DNA of 64,000 bases from Chthoniobacterales bacterium (GCA_026418675.1 JAOAAX010000007.1:44323-108322), one strand, 5' to 3'; shown: positions 26,961 to 37,474, counted from the stretch's first letter. The notes: generated by a model from the letters alone, not told the origin. Program-made: numbers and translations.

Positions 26961-27810
26961 TTAAATATTCTCGATGCAAGATGTAATTTCTTGATATAAG
27001 ATCGAAGCATCTCTCGGCCGCTGATTTGGCTGTTTTTGTAATAGTTTCCCTACCAGTTCGATGACACACTTTGGAAGGTGTTGAATTTTATCTAGTGGGG
27101 GTGGTTTGTTTAGGTGCTGGTCAATGACTTGAGCCATTGCCCCCTCGAAAGGAACTCTCCCTGTCAACATGCAGAACAACGTTGCACCTAAAGAGTAAAA
27201 ATCTGAACGTCCGTCGAGTCCCATATCATTTAATTGTTCGGGACTAGCGAAATGGGGTGTCCCGACGAAGCCACTCTGCGTTAAAGTTAGAGAACCCACC
27301 CCGGCAAAAGGCTTCTCGGGTTTGGCTAAACCGAAATCAATTAGCTTTACTTGAAAACCTGGGGGTTCATCACTGGGAACAAGCATGACGTTGGAAGGTT
27401 TAATGTCGCGATGGATAATTCCTTTGTTGGGAATGGCCTTGAGTGCTGAAGCGATTTGCTTAGTTATTTTTGAAGTGCGAGCAAAACATCCAATCGTTCA
27501 TAGCGTTGGATACGGGCTTCAAGGGTTTCGCCCTCAATTAATTCCATCGCATAAAAAGGCATTCCATCGACGAACCCCAAGTGATAGATTGTTGCGATGT
27601 TGGGATGCTTCAAGCTCGCGTTCCAAGGCTTTTGTGGACAGCTTTGTAAGTTACTCCCATAGCCCCTCTTCCCAGCTCAACTGGTTTTCCTTCTTCCATT
27701 ACGACGAAATACATGTCGAATTCAAAAGAGAGGGGTGAATTTTCAACAGATGAGAAATTCTTTTCGGGAACGACTAAACCCTCGGAAAAAGTTGAATTCG
27801 GATTATTCAT
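26961..27810 (-). pseudogene. Hanks-type Ser/Thr protein kinase, decayed
   Basis: A PknB-like kinase in pieces. Readable are the glycine loop (VELGRGAMGVTYKAV), LKHPNIATIYHLGFVDGMPF, the catalytic loop HRDIKPSNVML, DFGLAKPEKPF, GTPHFASPEQ, and the C-lobe RSDFYSLGATLFCMLTGRVPF. Two lesions are visible. A deletion with frame change between VHKSLGT and LKHPN removes the beta-3 strand with the invariant lysine and most of helix C (roughly 30-40 residues). A -1 shift in a run of five A near 27465 separates the N-lobe from the catalytic loop. Loss of the lysine region cannot come from a one-base sequencing error. The pseudokinase gene starts six bases after its stop. Confidence 0.82.
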
Positions 27811-28570
27811 CCTACTCTCAGTCCCACTAAGTTCAACTTGTCGAGATTCATGAACGAGGGATCGACGGATCGGTATTTTGATAACTTGTGGTTTTCAATC
27901 TTCGGGTACTTTTCTCGAGATATAAGCTAAAACAAGCCTGGGAAAAATAAACGTTTTTTTGTCGTTTTTAAGGGTTAAAAAGCAAGTTGGGGACAAATAG
28001 GATATTCTTTTACAAGGTTTTAATCGCTTTTTACTCCATTTGCAGTTCAATCGGCATCTTTGGGAAACTTGGGAAGCTAATTACAATTGCTCTTAATTCT
28101 TGGAAAATGAATGCACTAGGATTGGAATCAAAGTCAAAATTCCCAATCATGCAAACAGTTTCAATTTTAAACCATTTCTACCACAAGATGCAAATAACGG
28201 CTTTTATTCATTCTGAAGTTGAAATTTCTCAGCAAAATTCTCCGAAAGATAAGTTTTGACCGAATCTCTAAAACGACTGATTCTAAAAGAAAGAAGTTAG
28301 AAAATAGCTAAATTCTGGTGCTTTTTTATTTGATAGCGTGGCTAGCGAAGCAATAACTTGGGAAGAGTATAGTCTTTTGAGAGTATTGAGAATTGTTGTT
28401 GCAAAAAATTGATTCAAATCTCAAGTAGTTCTGTTTTTGCCGTATGCTATTAAAGAGCAGAGAGCAATGCCGCCTTGAATCAAATTTGCAAACTTTTTCT
28501 AGAAATTAGCAGAATGTTATCTGTTTAAGTTTAATAGAAAAAGTATCCAAATTGTTAAATTAACTTTTTT
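27811..28570. other. AT-rich intergenic stretch, no gene seen
   Basis: About 760 bases between the broken kinase and the epimerase. The only track entry (90 codons, plus strand) has low-complexity Ile/Phe/Ser/Lys content and no recognisable motif, so I do not call it. No tRNA, clear hairpin terminator or repeat was seen. It probably holds the upstream region of the kinase genes and possibly eroded sequence. Confidence 0.6.
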
Positions 28571-29638
28571 TCAAACCATAAGCTCCTGCCTGCCAAGACG
28601 TTCCATCCAAGCTTCAGCAATTTGGCGAATAGTTTCCTCGAGGGAAATGCTAATATTCCAATTTGGATAATGTGTTCTTATTTTTTTTAAATTACTGTAA
28701 TAGCAAATGTGATCGCCTATACGGTTTTCCGAAACGTAACTGTATTGCTGTTCTTTCCCTGTAAATTTTTTTGTTATTTCAAAAGCTTCCAATATTGAGC
28801 AGGAATTAGCTTTGCCTCCTCCGATGTTATAAACCTCTCCTTGCCGCGGTGACTGGATGAATTCCCAAATAAATCTTGAAACATCCTCACTGTGGATGTT
28901 ATCGCGAACTTGTTTACCTTTATATCCAAAAATCCGATATTCCTTGCCTTCTACATTGCATTTAACAAGGTAGCTAAGGAAACCATGGAGTTCGACACCT
29001 GCGTGGTTAGGTCCAGTTAAACACCCTCCGCGCAAACAACATGTAGGCATGCCAAAGTAGCGACCGTATTCCTGAACTATGATATCCGCTGCTACTTTTG
29101 AAGCACCAAAGAGAGAATGTTTAGACTGATCAATTGGGAAATCTTCTGCAATTCCCTCTTGATAAGTAGGATCTGCGAATTCCCAACGGGTTTCCAACTC
29201 AATTAAAGGAAGTGTGTTTGGCCTGTCGCCATAAACTTTGTTTGTGGACATGTGGACAAAAGGTGAATCTGGGCAAAAACGGCGGGCAGCTTCGAGCAAA
29301 TTCAAGGTTCCAGTCGCATTTGTGTCAAAATCATCAAACGGTATTGAAGCAGCACGATCGTGAGAAGGTTGGGCAGCTGAATGGACAATTGCGTCGGGTT
29401 TGACTTCGGCAACAAGCCGCAAAATGCCATCGCGGTTACGAATATCTATCTCGTGGTGCGAAAAACCTGGGATGAGTTCTTGTAATCGGCGTTGATTCCA
29501 TCGTGTGTCACCTTGTGGGCCAAAAAAAACTGCACGTTGGTTGTTATCAATTCCGTGAATCTCCCACCCTTTGTCGGCAAAAAAGAGACATACTTCAGAA
29601 CCAATAAGACCAGAGGATCCAGTTACTAGTATTTTCAT
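28571..29638 (-). CDS. NAD-dependent sugar-nucleotide epimerase, CDP-paratose 2-epimerase-like
   Basis: A 355-residue extended short-chain dehydrogenase. The NAD-binding [14 protein letters not shown] is at the N-terminus. The block [18 protein letters not shown] and ETRWEF resembles the CDP-paratose/tyvelose 2-epimerase group. The expected YxxxK catalytic motif reads [11 protein letters not shown], with Phe in the tyrosine position and Lys kept. The substrate-side loop [20 protein letters not shown] follows. It should act on a nucleotide sugar for cell-surface polysaccharide. Upstream of it on the minus strand are an HAD phosphatase and thiE; no other sugar-pathway gene is adjacent. Confidence 0.8.
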   Translation of the reverse strand: MKILVTGSSGLIGSEVCLFFADKGWEIHGIDNNQRAVFFGPQGDTRWNQRRLQELIPGFSHHEIDIRNRDGILRLVAEVKPDAIVHSAAQPSHDRAASIPFDDFDTNATGTLNLLEAARRFCPDSPFVHMSTNKVYGDRPNTLPLIELETRWEFADPTYQEGIAEDFPIDQSKHSLFGASKVAADIIVQEYGRYFGMPTCCLRGGCLTGPNHAGVELHGFLSYLVKCNVEGKEYRIFGYKGKQVRDNIHSEDVSRFIWEFIQSPRQGEVYNIGGGKANSCSILEAFEITKKFTGKEQQYSYVSENRIGDHICYYSNLKKIRTHYPNWNISISLEETIRQIAEAWMERLGRQELMV

Positions 29639-29698
29639 TTTACAGCATTACAGGGCAATGAAGTAGAAACCGCAGGAAAACAGGAGTTGGTTAAGAAC

Positions 29699-30490
29699 TT
29701 ATTGAAGGAATTTCCAAATCCCCTCTGCTGTCCCAGCACCAAATTTTTTTGATGAGATGAATCCAAATGGGGCATGTAATGCAACCTTAGCTCGAACTTC
29801 TGGCACAGAATTTGAGGGACATACAAGGTAACCGGCATATGTTGGATCAAGCATTTGGAGGTCGTTATGATTATCTCCAGCAGCAAGGATTGAAGTTGAA
29901 GCAATACCAATTTCTTGAGCGACGCGTAAAAGAGTTGATCCCTTGTGATAATCACAATGGCAAAAACGAAGATAAACGGAATTTCGTTGAAATGAAAGAA
30001 GCGGAAAGCTCTGGCGCAAAGTCAATAAAAAATCGACTAATAAGTCCATTGATGATTCAGAATCAGCGACTACACCTTCGATTCGGCCATCAGGTTCCCA
30101 AAGTTGGATTTGTGGATGAATAGCTGCCCACTTACGAACTTCCTCGAAAGCTTCTGAGTAAATTTGATAAAGCTCTTCGTGACGGAGGTCGCATGTTTGA
30201 TTCCAATCTCTAAGTGGTTCCCAAGAAGCAGCTTCAGAAGAATTTTTTCCATTTCTTTGGAAAATGTGCCGTTCATTCACAACAAGGAAATCAGGTGAGA
30301 AAGGCGCTTCGAGTTGTGAGATCCCTTCGATGGCATGTTGCAAGGAGCGGCCCGTGTTGATGAGCCAAAGTGCTCCATTTTCGCGAATGGCTTGAAGTGC
30401 AGCGGACAATTCAGGAATGCAACGTCCCTTATCCTCAATTGAGGTTAGGGTTCCATCAAAGTCTGTGCAGAGTAAAGCAATTCGCCCCAT
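29699..30490 (-). CDS. HAD-superfamily hydrolase, Cof/sucrose-phosphatase-like (IIB)
   Basis: 263 residues with HAD motif I DFDGTLTS (nucleophile Asp and the +2 Asp), motif II near LINTGRSL, and motif IV GDNHNDLQML. The long insertion between motifs II and III is the class IIB cap, as in sucrose- or mannosyl-3-phosphoglycerate phosphatases. The likely reaction is dephosphorylation of a sugar or polyol phosphate; the substrate is not identifiable. It lies between thiE and the epimerase, five bases after the thiE stop. Confidence 0.82.
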   Translation of the reverse strand: MGRIALLCTDFDGTLTSIEDKGRCIPELSAALQAIRENGALWLINTGRSLQHAIEGISQLEAPFSPDFLVVNERHIFQRNGKNSSEAASWEPLRDWNQTCDLRHEELYQIYSEAFEEVRKWAAIHPQIQLWEPDGRIEGVVADSESSMDLLVDFLLTLRQSFPLLSFQRNSVYLRFCHCDYHKGSTLLRVAQEIGIASTSILAAGDNHNDLQMLDPTYAGYLVCPSNSVPEVRAKVALHAPFGFISSKKFGAGTAEGIWKFLQ

Positions 30491-30495
30491 TTGAG

Positions 30496-31143
30496 TTAAG
30501 CGTTTGAGGAGGAGAATTTCTTAAGGCAATCTCTTGCGTAAATTTGCGGGTCGGTTGAGCAGAGAAGAGCCGATACAATTACGACACGGGTTGCACCAGC
30601 TAATATGACATCGTCTAAATTGTCTAAACGGATACCTCCTATACAAAAGAGGGGTATTTCAGCGGCTTCGGATAATTTGGAAATATAGGCGATGTTTGTT
30701 AGGCCTACAGGTGTATAATCTGGTTTGGTTGCTGTTGCAAAAATTGGCCCGTAGGCGATGTAATCGGGCTTTTCCGAAAGAGCATTCTTGGCTTGTTCAA
30801 CGCTGTGGGTTGATTTGCCGACAATACCTTTACTGATTTCTCTGGCTTGCGAAACGGGTAAATCGTCTTGCCCGACGTGAACACCGTCCGCTCCAACCTC
30901 GGCTGCTAGATCAGGGTAATCATTAAGAATAAGAGGAACCCCAGCCTTTTTGCAAATTGGCAAAACTAACCTTGCTACACGTGCAATTCTCTCCAGGGGC
31001 CACTCCTTAGCTCGAATTTGCATAACTGAAATTCCGCCTGCAATTAACTTATTCGCCATAGGCACAAATCCCTCCTCGGCGAGATATGAGGCATCTAGGA
31101 TTGCATAGAGTTTGGCGCTACGAAGCGGAAATGCCCTGATCAT
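30496..31143 (-). CDS. thiE: Thiamine-phosphate synthase
   Basis: Joins HMP pyrophosphate and thiazole phosphate to thiamine phosphate. The 215-residue TIM barrel carries VMQIRAKEW, NDYPDLAAEVGADGVHVGQDDLP, and the phosphate-binding GPIFATATKPDYTPVGL; the C-terminal GGIRLDNLDDVILAGA also fits. No other thi gene and no TPP riboswitch-like leader is seen. It overlaps the SprT-like gene by 26 bases, suggesting transcription in the block cysE-sprT-thiE. Confidence 0.92.
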   Translation of the reverse strand: MIRAFPLRSAKLYAILDASYLAEEGFVPMANKLIAGGISVMQIRAKEWPLERIARVARLVLPICKKAGVPLILNDYPDLAAEVGADGVHVGQDDLPVSQAREISKGIVGKSTHSVEQAKNALSEKPDYIAYGPIFATATKPDYTPVGLTNIAYISKLSEAAEIPLFCIGGIRLDNLDDVILAGATRVVIVSALLCSTDPQIYARDCLKKFSSSNA

Positions 31144-31690
31144 ACGAGTTTTTATGGGAAAAATCTGGTTGAGTTACAAAAACTAACTGGAATTTATCTG
31201 CAAATTTGCCATTGTTAAATTTTCGACAACAATCTCCACAAGCTATTTTAACACCCGGCCGGATACGGCGAACACGTCGTATAATTTTTTTGCAGTTCGG
31301 GCATTCATAAAAATACCTTCGTATCAGTTTTCTTTTAGGAAGTGGCAGATTATGACACCGGGGTTCGTTTGGGATACCCAAATCGCTGCAAGCTTTTTTC
31401 CATTCAATCCCATGTGGGTCTATCCGACGTTTCTTTGCACGCAAGTAAGCGATGAGATGAGCGAGTTCGTGGCGAAGTGTTCGATTAACTTCGTGGAACC
31501 CGGCGTTGGCTAAATGGGGATTTAGGACGATCGTAAGTTTGGCAGGATACGCAACACCAGCGTTTGAGCGCATTCGAAAGTTCCAATAGACGCGAACTTT
31601 TCCCGCAATTTCATTATGTCCGGCGCGAAGAGCTAAATCTGATGCTACAGCTTCCAATAATTCATCGCGATGGTAAGCACTCAGATTCAT
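31118..31690 (-). CDS. SprT-like zinc metalloprotein
   Basis: 190 residues. The zinc-metallopeptidase motif HELAH is in LRHELAHLIAYL, with a downstream HGIEWKKACSDLG. A C-terminal zinc ribbon is formed by YECPNCKK and IACGDCCRKF. This is the SprT/Spartan-like arrangement. Eukaryotic Spartan cleaves DNA-protein crosslinks; the bacterial role is poorly defined, so no process is claimed. The ATG overlaps the cysE stop (ATGA) and the 3' end overlaps thiE. Confidence 0.82.
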   Translation of the reverse strand: MNLSAYHRDELLEAVASDLALRAGHNEIAGKVRVYWNFRMRSNAGVAYPAKLTIVLNPHLANAGFHEVNRTLRHELAHLIAYLRAKKRRIDPHGIEWKKACSDLGIPNEPRCHNLPLPKRKLIRRYFYECPNCKKIIRRVRRIRPGVKIACGDCCRKFNNGKFADKFQLVFVTQPDFSHKNSYDQGISAS

Positions 31691-32568
31691 TTTTTAGGGA
31701 CAATTTTGACTTGTTTTTCTTCGAGGAACACAAGAGATCGCGGAGGAACACTTTGCATGAGAAAAACATTCGCTCCTATTGTAGAGCCTTCTCCAATTAC
31801 AGTTTCTCCACCAAGGATTGTGGAGTTGGGATGGATGGTAACATTGTTTTCAACGTTAGGGTGACGCTTGCCTCCTTTAACAATTTTTCCTGATGCATCG
31901 CGGGGGAAGCTCCGTGCTCCGAGTGTAACACCGTGATAGAGCTTAACCCAGTTCCCAATTACACATGTTTCTCCAATGACAACTCCGGTCCCATGATCGA
32001 TAAAAAAGTGCGAGCCAATTTGTGCTCCAGGGTGAATATCTATTCCAGTTCGTGCATGTGCCCACTCAGTCATAATTCGTGGGACCAAGGGAACCTGATG
32101 TTTATAAAGAATGTGCGCCATCCTCTGTATTGCCACAGCTTCAAGTGAAGGATAGGCAAGGATAATTTCCTCAAAGTTTTTAGCCGCAGGATCGCCTTCG
32201 TAAGCAGCTACAATATCGGTGCTCAGGAGTTCACGAATTCGGGGCAAATCTAGTAGAAAAGATTCTAATATCTTTTTTGAAATAATATTCGCCTCTTTAA
32301 GATAGGATGTTTGTAAGCTCCTTTGAATCTGTTCTTCGAGGCGTCTTGCTAATGAGGAAATCCGCAATCGGGTTAGCGCGGGGAGCTCATCGTCGGATAT
32401 TGGGGTTTCGTCATGAAAACCTGGAAAAAGGATTTGGAGCAAGTCTTCGCAAATTGTTGCGATAGCACGTTTGGAGGGTAAATTTGCGCTTTCCCCTCGA
32501 TTAAGCCCTCCATGCTGGTTATAGGATTCTAACAGAGCTTGTGTTGATTGTGATATTAGGTTTTCCAT
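31687..32568 (-). CDS. cysE: Serine O-acetyltransferase, EpsC type
   Basis: Acetylates L-serine with acetyl-CoA, the first committed step of cysteine synthesis. The 293 residues have an N-terminal helical domain (to about 160) and a left-handed beta-helix with hexapeptide repeats: GIDIHPGAQIGSHFFIDHG, VVIGETCVIGNWVKLYHGVTLG, then RHPNVENNVTIHPNSTILGG. The N-terminal extension fits the longer EpsC-like serine acetyltransferases. The usual C-terminal Ile for CysK docking is not present (the chain ends VKIVPKK). It overlaps the SprT-like gene; no cysK is seen. Confidence 0.92.
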   Translation of the reverse strand: MENLISQSTQALLESYNQHGGLNRGESANLPSKRAIATICEDLLQILFPGFHDETPISDDELPALTRLRISSLARRLEEQIQRSLQTSYLKEANIISKKILESFLLDLPRIRELLSTDIVAAYEGDPAAKNFEEIILAYPSLEAVAIQRMAHILYKHQVPLVPRIMTEWAHARTGIDIHPGAQIGSHFFIDHGTGVVIGETCVIGNWVKLYHGVTLGARSFPRDASGKIVKGGKRHPNVENNVTIHPNSTILGGETVIGEGSTIGANVFLMQSVPPRSLVFLEEKQVKIVPKK

Positions 32569-32622
32569 TCCCTGTGAGATTTCTTTTTGGATAACGAAGT
32601 AAAAATTTCTGGGGTAGTTCTT

Positions 32623-33249
32623 TTAAACTTGCTTGATGTTACTCAAGGCTCGGTTTGCAATCCGGGCAGATATAGCGACGGCTAGCAACGTTGCAATCAA
32701 GCCTAATGCTGAAATAGAAATAGACATTGGAGAAAAACATCCTAATTCAAGATTAGCCCTTACTACTGTCCCAAATATAGAACCTGCGTATGTGTAAACA
32801 GCACTAAGAGGAACATAACCAAGCAAAGTTGCTAAAGAGAACTGAGTTAAAGGGATTTTTGTAAGACCTGCTGCATAGCTAATTAAGCTGTGAGGAAAAA
32901 CAGGTGAAAATCTGCTGAAGAGAATGACTTTCCACCCCTCTCGTCTAATCGCTTGGTCAAAAGACAAAAATCGCGGTTTTATAATAAGAAACCTCCCAAT
33001 AAAGCCGCGTAACAAAAAACGGGCTGTGAGGAAATTCGCTAATGCACCAAAGGTAGAAAAGAAAGTAACTAAAAATGTGCCACACCAGAAACCGTAAATT
33101 GCTCCGACGCTTAAAGTTAATAGGGAAGCAGGAAGCAAAAAAAGGCTTGATATCGTGTAAAGAATCAGAAAGCAACCTAAACCCATCCAACCACTGTTTT
33201 TTGCTGCCTCAAATACGAGATTTGACCATTTTGACCACAATTCAATCAC
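32623..33249 (-). CDS. TVP38/DedA-family membrane protein
   Basis: 208 residues with five or so hydrophobic helices. The family core is present: FLLPASLLTLSVGAIYG and later FSRFSPVFPHSLISYAAGLTKI, matching the SNARE-associated/TVP38 motif with its conserved R-x-x-P. Relatives act in lipid scrambling and membrane homeostasis; no specific function is claimed. The GTG start overlaps the tatC stop (GTGA), implying translational coupling with tatC. Confidence 0.85.
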   Translation of the reverse strand: MIELWSKWSNLVFEAAKNSGWMGLGCFLILYTISSLFLLPASLLTLSVGAIYGFWCGTFLVTFFSTFGALANFLTARFLLRGFIGRFLIIKPRFLSFDQAIRREGWKVILFSRFSPVFPHSLISYAAGLTKIPLTQFSLATLLGYVPLSAVYTYAGSIFGTVVRANLELGCFSPMSISISALGLIATLLAVAISARIANRALSNIKQV

Positions 33250-34022
33250 ACAATATCCGTTCTCCTTTGCTGATTTAATAAGCTAGCAATTAAGATTGAT
33301 CCTTCGTAGAGCAAATACATGGGTCCCCCCATTAGAAACAGGGTAAGGATGTCTTGTGTTGGTGTTAGGATGGCGGCGAATATAAAAATCAATAGAAGAG
33401 CAAAGGCTCTTGCGCGGCGTAGGCGTTCAATGCTGAGTAAACCGATCTTTACTAAAGCAAAAACAACGACGGGAAGTTCGAACGCCAAACCAAAGGCAAT
33501 AATGAATTGTGTGGCAAAAGAATAATATTCCCGGACAGTCCACGAAGGTTGCCAATTCATTCGCTTTGCATCTTCAAAAAAAAATCCTAGTGCTGCAGGT
33601 AAAACAATAAAATAAGCAAAAATAACGCCAATTAAAAAAAGGCAAAATCCACCAACAGAGGCAGGGAGAAGAATGCCGCGTTCCGTTTGAGTCAATCCAG
33701 GAATAATGAATTGAGCTATAAAATACAATAGTAATGGAAAAGCCAGCACAACCCCAGAATAAAAGGCAATCTCTAATGAGATCATCATAGAGTCAGCAAC
33801 ACCAAGTGATTGGAGATTTTTTGCATGCTCAGGTGTGACAGACTCAAGCGGTTTTTGGATTATAGTTGCTATCTCTTCGCGCAACAAAAAGCAAATGCCC
33901 ATGGCTATGCCAAGTGCAACTAGGCAACGCAAAAGAGTCGAACGCAAATCTTCAAGGTGTTCAAAGAATGGCTTGGGTTCGTCTTCAATTTCTCGAAACT
34001 CAAATAGTTTTCTCCACCACAT
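33246..34022 (-). CDS. tatC: Sec-independent translocase TatC
   Basis: Core receptor of the twin-arginine export system in the inner membrane. The 258 residues have six transmembrane helices. The N-terminal signature is FFEHLEDLRSTLLRCLVALG. The conserved FYSGVVLAFPLLLYFIAQFI and FGLAFELPVVVFALVKIGL segments are present. No tatA or tatB gene is adjacent. It starts on the minus strand, divergent from trpE with about 240 bases between. TVP38 follows with a four-base overlap. Confidence 0.95.
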   Translation of the reverse strand: MWWRKLFEFREIEDEPKPFFEHLEDLRSTLLRCLVALGIAMGICFLLREEIATIIQKPLESVTPEHAKNLQSLGVADSMMISLEIAFYSGVVLAFPLLLYFIAQFIIPGLTQTERGILLPASVGGFCLFLIGVIFAYFIVLPAALGFFFEDAKRMNWQPSWTVREYYSFATQFIIAFGLAFELPVVVFALVKIGLLSIERLRRARAFALLLIFIFAAILTPTQDILTLFLMGGPMYLLYEGSILIASLLNQQRRTDIV

Positions 34023-34264
34023 ACTTTCTAAGATGAATCATCCGAAAATGTTTCAGGCTAGAACCCTCCTTAGAGCTTTCAAATTAGTAAGTTAGAATAT
34101 TCGGGTAAATACTCGTTCGAATACACCAAAATCAAAAACTGCAAAATTAAGGAACATTTGAATCTTGAATAAGAATTTTTTGCCTGCACGGCTTCAGCAT
34201 CTTCTTTTTTAAAACTACCCATTTTAGGTTTCCTTTAGAGAACAAGTTTTTATCAACTAAAAAA

Positions 34265-35767
34265 ATGAATTTTGATTTTTATCCAAGCTTTGCAGAGTTT
34301 CAAAAAGAACGAAAAAATGGATTTATCTCTCCAGTATGGGTGGATGCAGTAGCTGATTCTATTACCCCCATATCTGCCTTCCAACAGCTTGGTTTTAATA
34401 AAAGCCCTTCGTTTCTCTTGGAGTCTGCTGAATGGAATGATCATGTAGGTCGCTACTCATTTGTTGGTTACGGCTCAAGACTTATTTTCCGAGGGAGCGG
34501 AAACTTGGTAAAAGTTACCTTCAATAAAACGACCTATGAGTCTTATGTTGAGGACAACCCCTTCGATGAATTCCGACGCATTTTTCTGCGTTATAAAGCG
34601 AGAAACTTTGAAGAGTTGCCTGGGTGTTGGGGAGGAGCAGTAGGTTACCTGTCTTTTGATGCTATTCGGTGGTTTGAACCAACTGTAACGCCGCCACCAC
34701 CGGATGATTTATACATTCCTGATTGCTTCTTCGTGATTCCAGAGATTGTTGTTATTTTCGATCATCGGCGACGTCGTCTGAGAGTAGTTTTTTCTGTTTT
34801 TCCGGAGGATGGACATGATGAAGAGTCCTATCGCTTAGCACGTGAAAAAATTTCAGAATGTCTCACGCTTCTTAGCAGGCCTATAGCGTTTCCTCTTCTT
34901 GAGGCTGCTCTACATGGTGAAGAAGTCCCTTTATCAAGCAACACTTCTCAAGAGGAATTCCTAGAAATGGTGACGCGGGCGAAGGAATTCATAAGAGCTG
35001 GAGACATATTTCAAGTTGTATTGTCGCAAAGATTTTCTGCGCCTTTTAACGGTGACGCCATTGAGCTTTACCGAGCTCTCCGCTTCATAAATCCATCACC
35101 CTATATGTTCTGCATTCGCTGTGGAGAAGGAATAGACCTGGTGGGATGCTCACCGGAGATGAACGTTCGGTTAACTAATCATCTGATTGAAATCCGTCCT
35201 ATAGCTGGCACCCGCCGTCGTGGAAATTCTCCAGAAGAGGATAGTGAGCTTGCCGCGGAGTTGTTGGCAGACCCTAAAGAACGAGCTGAGCACGTTATGC
35301 TAGTTGATCTTGCCCGAAATGATATCGGACGGATAGCACACTTTGGATCAGTTCGTGTGCAAAACTTCATGACAATAGAGAAATACAGTCACGTGATGCA
35401 TATCGTTTCCCATGTTTCTGGAATTTTAGCACCAGGAAAAGATGCTTTCGATGTCTTCAAAGCTACCTTTCCGGCAGGAACGGTGAGTGGTGCGCCGAAA
35501 GTAAGGGCAATGCAAATCCTTAATTCATTGGAGAAAAATCGACGCGGAGTTTATTCCGGTGCTGTGGGTTATTTTCGTTTCGATGGAGATTGTGATTCTT
35601 GTATCGCTCTTCGAACAATATTGTTAAAAAATGGCATCGCCTATGTTCAAGCTGGGGCAGGCGTTGTTGCTGATTCTACACCCGTGGGAGAGTTCAATGA
35701 AACCGTTAATAAAGCCCGCGCGTCACTTCGAGCTGTAGCTCTCGCTTCATCACTCGTTAGAAAATAG
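34265..35767 (+). CDS. trpE: Anthranilate synthase component I
   Basis: Makes anthranilate from chorismate and ammonia, the first step of tryptophan synthesis. The 500-residue protein contains the chorismate-binding fold with [12 protein letters not shown], the block [25 protein letters not shown], and [12 protein letters not shown]. An N-terminal LLES segment ([19 protein letters not shown]) resembles the tryptophan feedback site. The 15-base gap to trpG implies co-transcription. No leader peptide with Trp codons or T-box element was recognised upstream. Aminodeoxychorismate synthase (PabB) is the alternative, but the motif set favours TrpE. Confidence 0.92.
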   Translation: MNFDFYPSFAEFQKERKNGFISPVWVDAVADSITPISAFQQLGFNKSPSFLLESAEWNDHVGRYSFVGYGSRLIFRGSGNLVKVTFNKTTYESYVEDNPFDEFRRIFLRYKARNFEELPGCWGGAVGYLSFDAIRWFEPTVTPPPPDDLYIPDCFFVIPEIVVIFDHRRRRLRVVFSVFPEDGHDEESYRLAREKISECLTLLSRPIAFPLLEAALHGEEVPLSSNTSQEEFLEMVTRAKEFIRAGDIFQVVLSQRFSAPFNGDAIELYRALRFINPSPYMFCIRCGEGIDLVGCSPEMNVRLTNHLIEIRPIAGTRRRGNSPEEDSELAAELLADPKERAEHVMLVDLARNDIGRIAHFGSVRVQNFMTIEKYSHVMHIVSHVSGILAPGKDAFDVFKATFPAGTVSGAPKVRAMQILNSLEKNRRGVYSGAVGYFRFDGDCDSCIALRTILLKNGIAYVQAGAGVVADSTPVGEFNETVNKARASLRAVALASSLVRK

Positions 35768-35781
35768 TTGGAAGGAGAAAA

Positions 35782-36387
35782 ATGTTGCTAATTATAGATA
35801 ACTACGATTCGTTTACATACAATCTTGTCCAATATTTTGGCGAGCTGGGTGTGCCGCAAATAGAGGTTTTCCGAAATGACCAGATTACAATCGAACAAAT
35901 TGCCCGACTCAACCCGACATACATTTGTATTTCGCCGGGGCCTTGCACTCCTACGGAAGCAGGGATTAGTCGCGATGTAATTCAGCAATTCGGAGAAAAA
36001 GTCCCAATTTTGGGAGTTTGTCTTGGCCATCAATGTATCGGTGAAGTTTACGGAGGAGAGGTTGTTAGAGCTGAACGCCTTATGCACGGGAAAACGTCAA
36101 AAATTTATCACAGCGGCGATAGGTTATTCGCTGACATTCCCAGTCCTTTTGAGGCTACTCGTTACCACTCTCTCATTGTCCGCCGAGAAAATTTACCAGC
36201 CTGTCTCCAAATTATTGCTGAAACGGAAATCGGAGAAATCATGGCAATACGACACCGCTGTTACCCTGTTTACGGAGTTCAGTTTCACCCTGAATCTATC
36301 CTCACAGAACATGGACACAAAATATTGGATAACTTTATCCAGATTAGTCTAAATGCAGCAAACCAAAAAACAAAAGAAGAATTCTAA
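35782..36387 (+). CDS. trpG: Anthranilate synthase component II, glutamine amidotransferase
   Basis: Supplies ammonia from glutamine to TrpE (and in many bacteria also to PabB). The 201 residues start [20 protein letters not shown] and carry nucleophile Cys80 in [16 protein letters not shown], with the His-Glu pair in [14 protein letters not shown] good ribosome binding site, AAGGAG, lies seven bases before the ATG. The 3' end overlaps holA by 35 bases. No trpD, C, F, B or A follows, so the pathway genes are dispersed in this genome. Confidence 0.95.
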   Translation: MLLIIDNYDSFTYNLVQYFGELGVPQIEVFRNDQITIEQIARLNPTYICISPGPCTPTEAGISRDVIQQFGEKVPILGVCLGHQCIGEVYGGEVVRAERLMHGKTSKIYHSGDRLFADIPSPFEATRYHSLIVRRENLPACLQIIAETEIGEIMAIRHRCYPVYGVQFHPESILTEHGHKILDNFIQISLNAANQKTKEEF

Positions 36388-37474
36388 TGTTTTCATAATT
36401 ATTGGCTCAGACACATCTGCAGTTCGTGAAAAAGCCTCTGAGTTAGTCAATGGATTAAATCCAAACAACGATCCTTTAAAAGTAGAGACGATAACAGCCG
36501 ACAGAGAAACAATTGATGAAATTTGCCAGTCGTTGCAATCCGCAATTGGAAGTTTACTCACAATCTCCTTCTGGGAACGTATGGTTTGGTTAAAAAATGC
36601 TGAGTTCCTCTCAGATTCAGTTGTGGTCAAATCTCCAGCAATTTCTCCACTTCTTGAGAAACTAATTTCTGTTCTTCGAGCAGGATTGCCAGCAGGTTGT
36701 AAGTTTCTTCTTAGTGCACCTGGTGCGGATAAGCGTTTAGCTGAAGTCAAGGAACTCTTAAATTTAGGAGAAGTTATAGAATGCAATAAACCCAACTTTG
36801 GTTGGGAAGCCTCTGAAGACGATATAATTCAGTGGATTATTCAAGAAGCTGACAAATTTGGGATCCAACTGGATGATGAAGCGGCCGAAACTTTGTATGC
36901 ACGCATTGGAACTGATCCAGCTCAACTTAAAATTGAATTAGAAAAATTGTCTCTTTGCGATAAAGATAAACAGAATTTAACGGCGGAAGTGATACGCCAG
37001 GTAGTGCCGCCTTCTCGGCAAAGTGGGATTTTTGATCTTAGCAATGCAATTCTTAAGCGTGATTTATCACTTGCACTCAGTATAACAGATCAGCTCTTGT
37101 CTCAGAAAGAATCGCCACTTGGATTGCTCCTTGCTGCAATAACTCCTACTTTCCGAAATTTACTTTTAGTGAAGTCGCTAATGATTAAGCACAGATTGCC
37201 TCCTCCTCAAAAAGCATTTTTCTTTTCAAAGACATTGGAGAAATTGCCTTCGGAGGAGATAGATCACCTTCCTCGCAAAAAGGATGGAACTTTAAATGCT
37301 TATCCTTTAGGTCTTGCAGCAATAGCGGCAGAAAAATACTCTCTCAATGAGCTGAAATCCGCTTACCTTCAATGCAGAAATGCGAATTTGAAATTATTAA
37401 CTACCGGCCAAAATCCTGAAATGGTTTTAACAAATCTTTTGGCTCAGACGATTACCCCAAGCCAGAAAAGCTAA
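36353..37474 (+). CDS. holA: DNA polymerase III delta subunit
   Basis: Clamp-loader subunit that opens the sliding clamp. The 373 residues have the HolA layout: an N-terminal domain with [19 protein letters not shown], the [19 protein letters not shown] strand-helix unit, then [13 protein letters not shown], and a C-terminal helical collar ([36 protein letters not shown]). There is no Walker motif, as expected for delta. The ATG lies inside trpG, so the two are probably translationally coupled. Confidence 0.88.
   Translation: MQQTKKQKKNSNVFIIIGSDTSAVREKASELVNGLNPNNDPLKVETITADRETIDEICQSLQSAIGSLLTISFWERMVWLKNAEFLSDSVVVKSPAISPLLEKLISVLRAGLPAGCKFLLSAPGADKRLAEVKELLNLGEVIECNKPNFGWEASEDDIIQWIIQEADKFGIQLDDEAAETLYARIGTDPAQLKIELEKLSLCDKDKQNLTAEVIRQVVPPSRQSGIFDLSNAILKRDLSLALSITDQLLSQKESPLGLLLAAITPTFRNLLLVKSLMIKHRLPPPQKAFFFSKTLEKLPSEEIDHLPRKKDGTLNAYPLGLAAIAAEKYSLNELKSAYLQCRNANLKLLTTGQNPEMVLTNLLAQTITPSQKS

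Noticed and set aside
24858-27810. Explaining all frame changes as sequencing error
   Set aside because: Most are at homopolymers, but the kinase also lacks a multi-residue segment, purU has substitution stops, and neighbouring genes with similar homopolymers are intact. Error remains possible for the Sel1 gene alone.
27987-28259. 90-codon plus-strand ORF in the AT-rich gap
   Set aside because: Low-complexity Ile/Phe/Ser/Lys content, no ribosome binding site and no motif.
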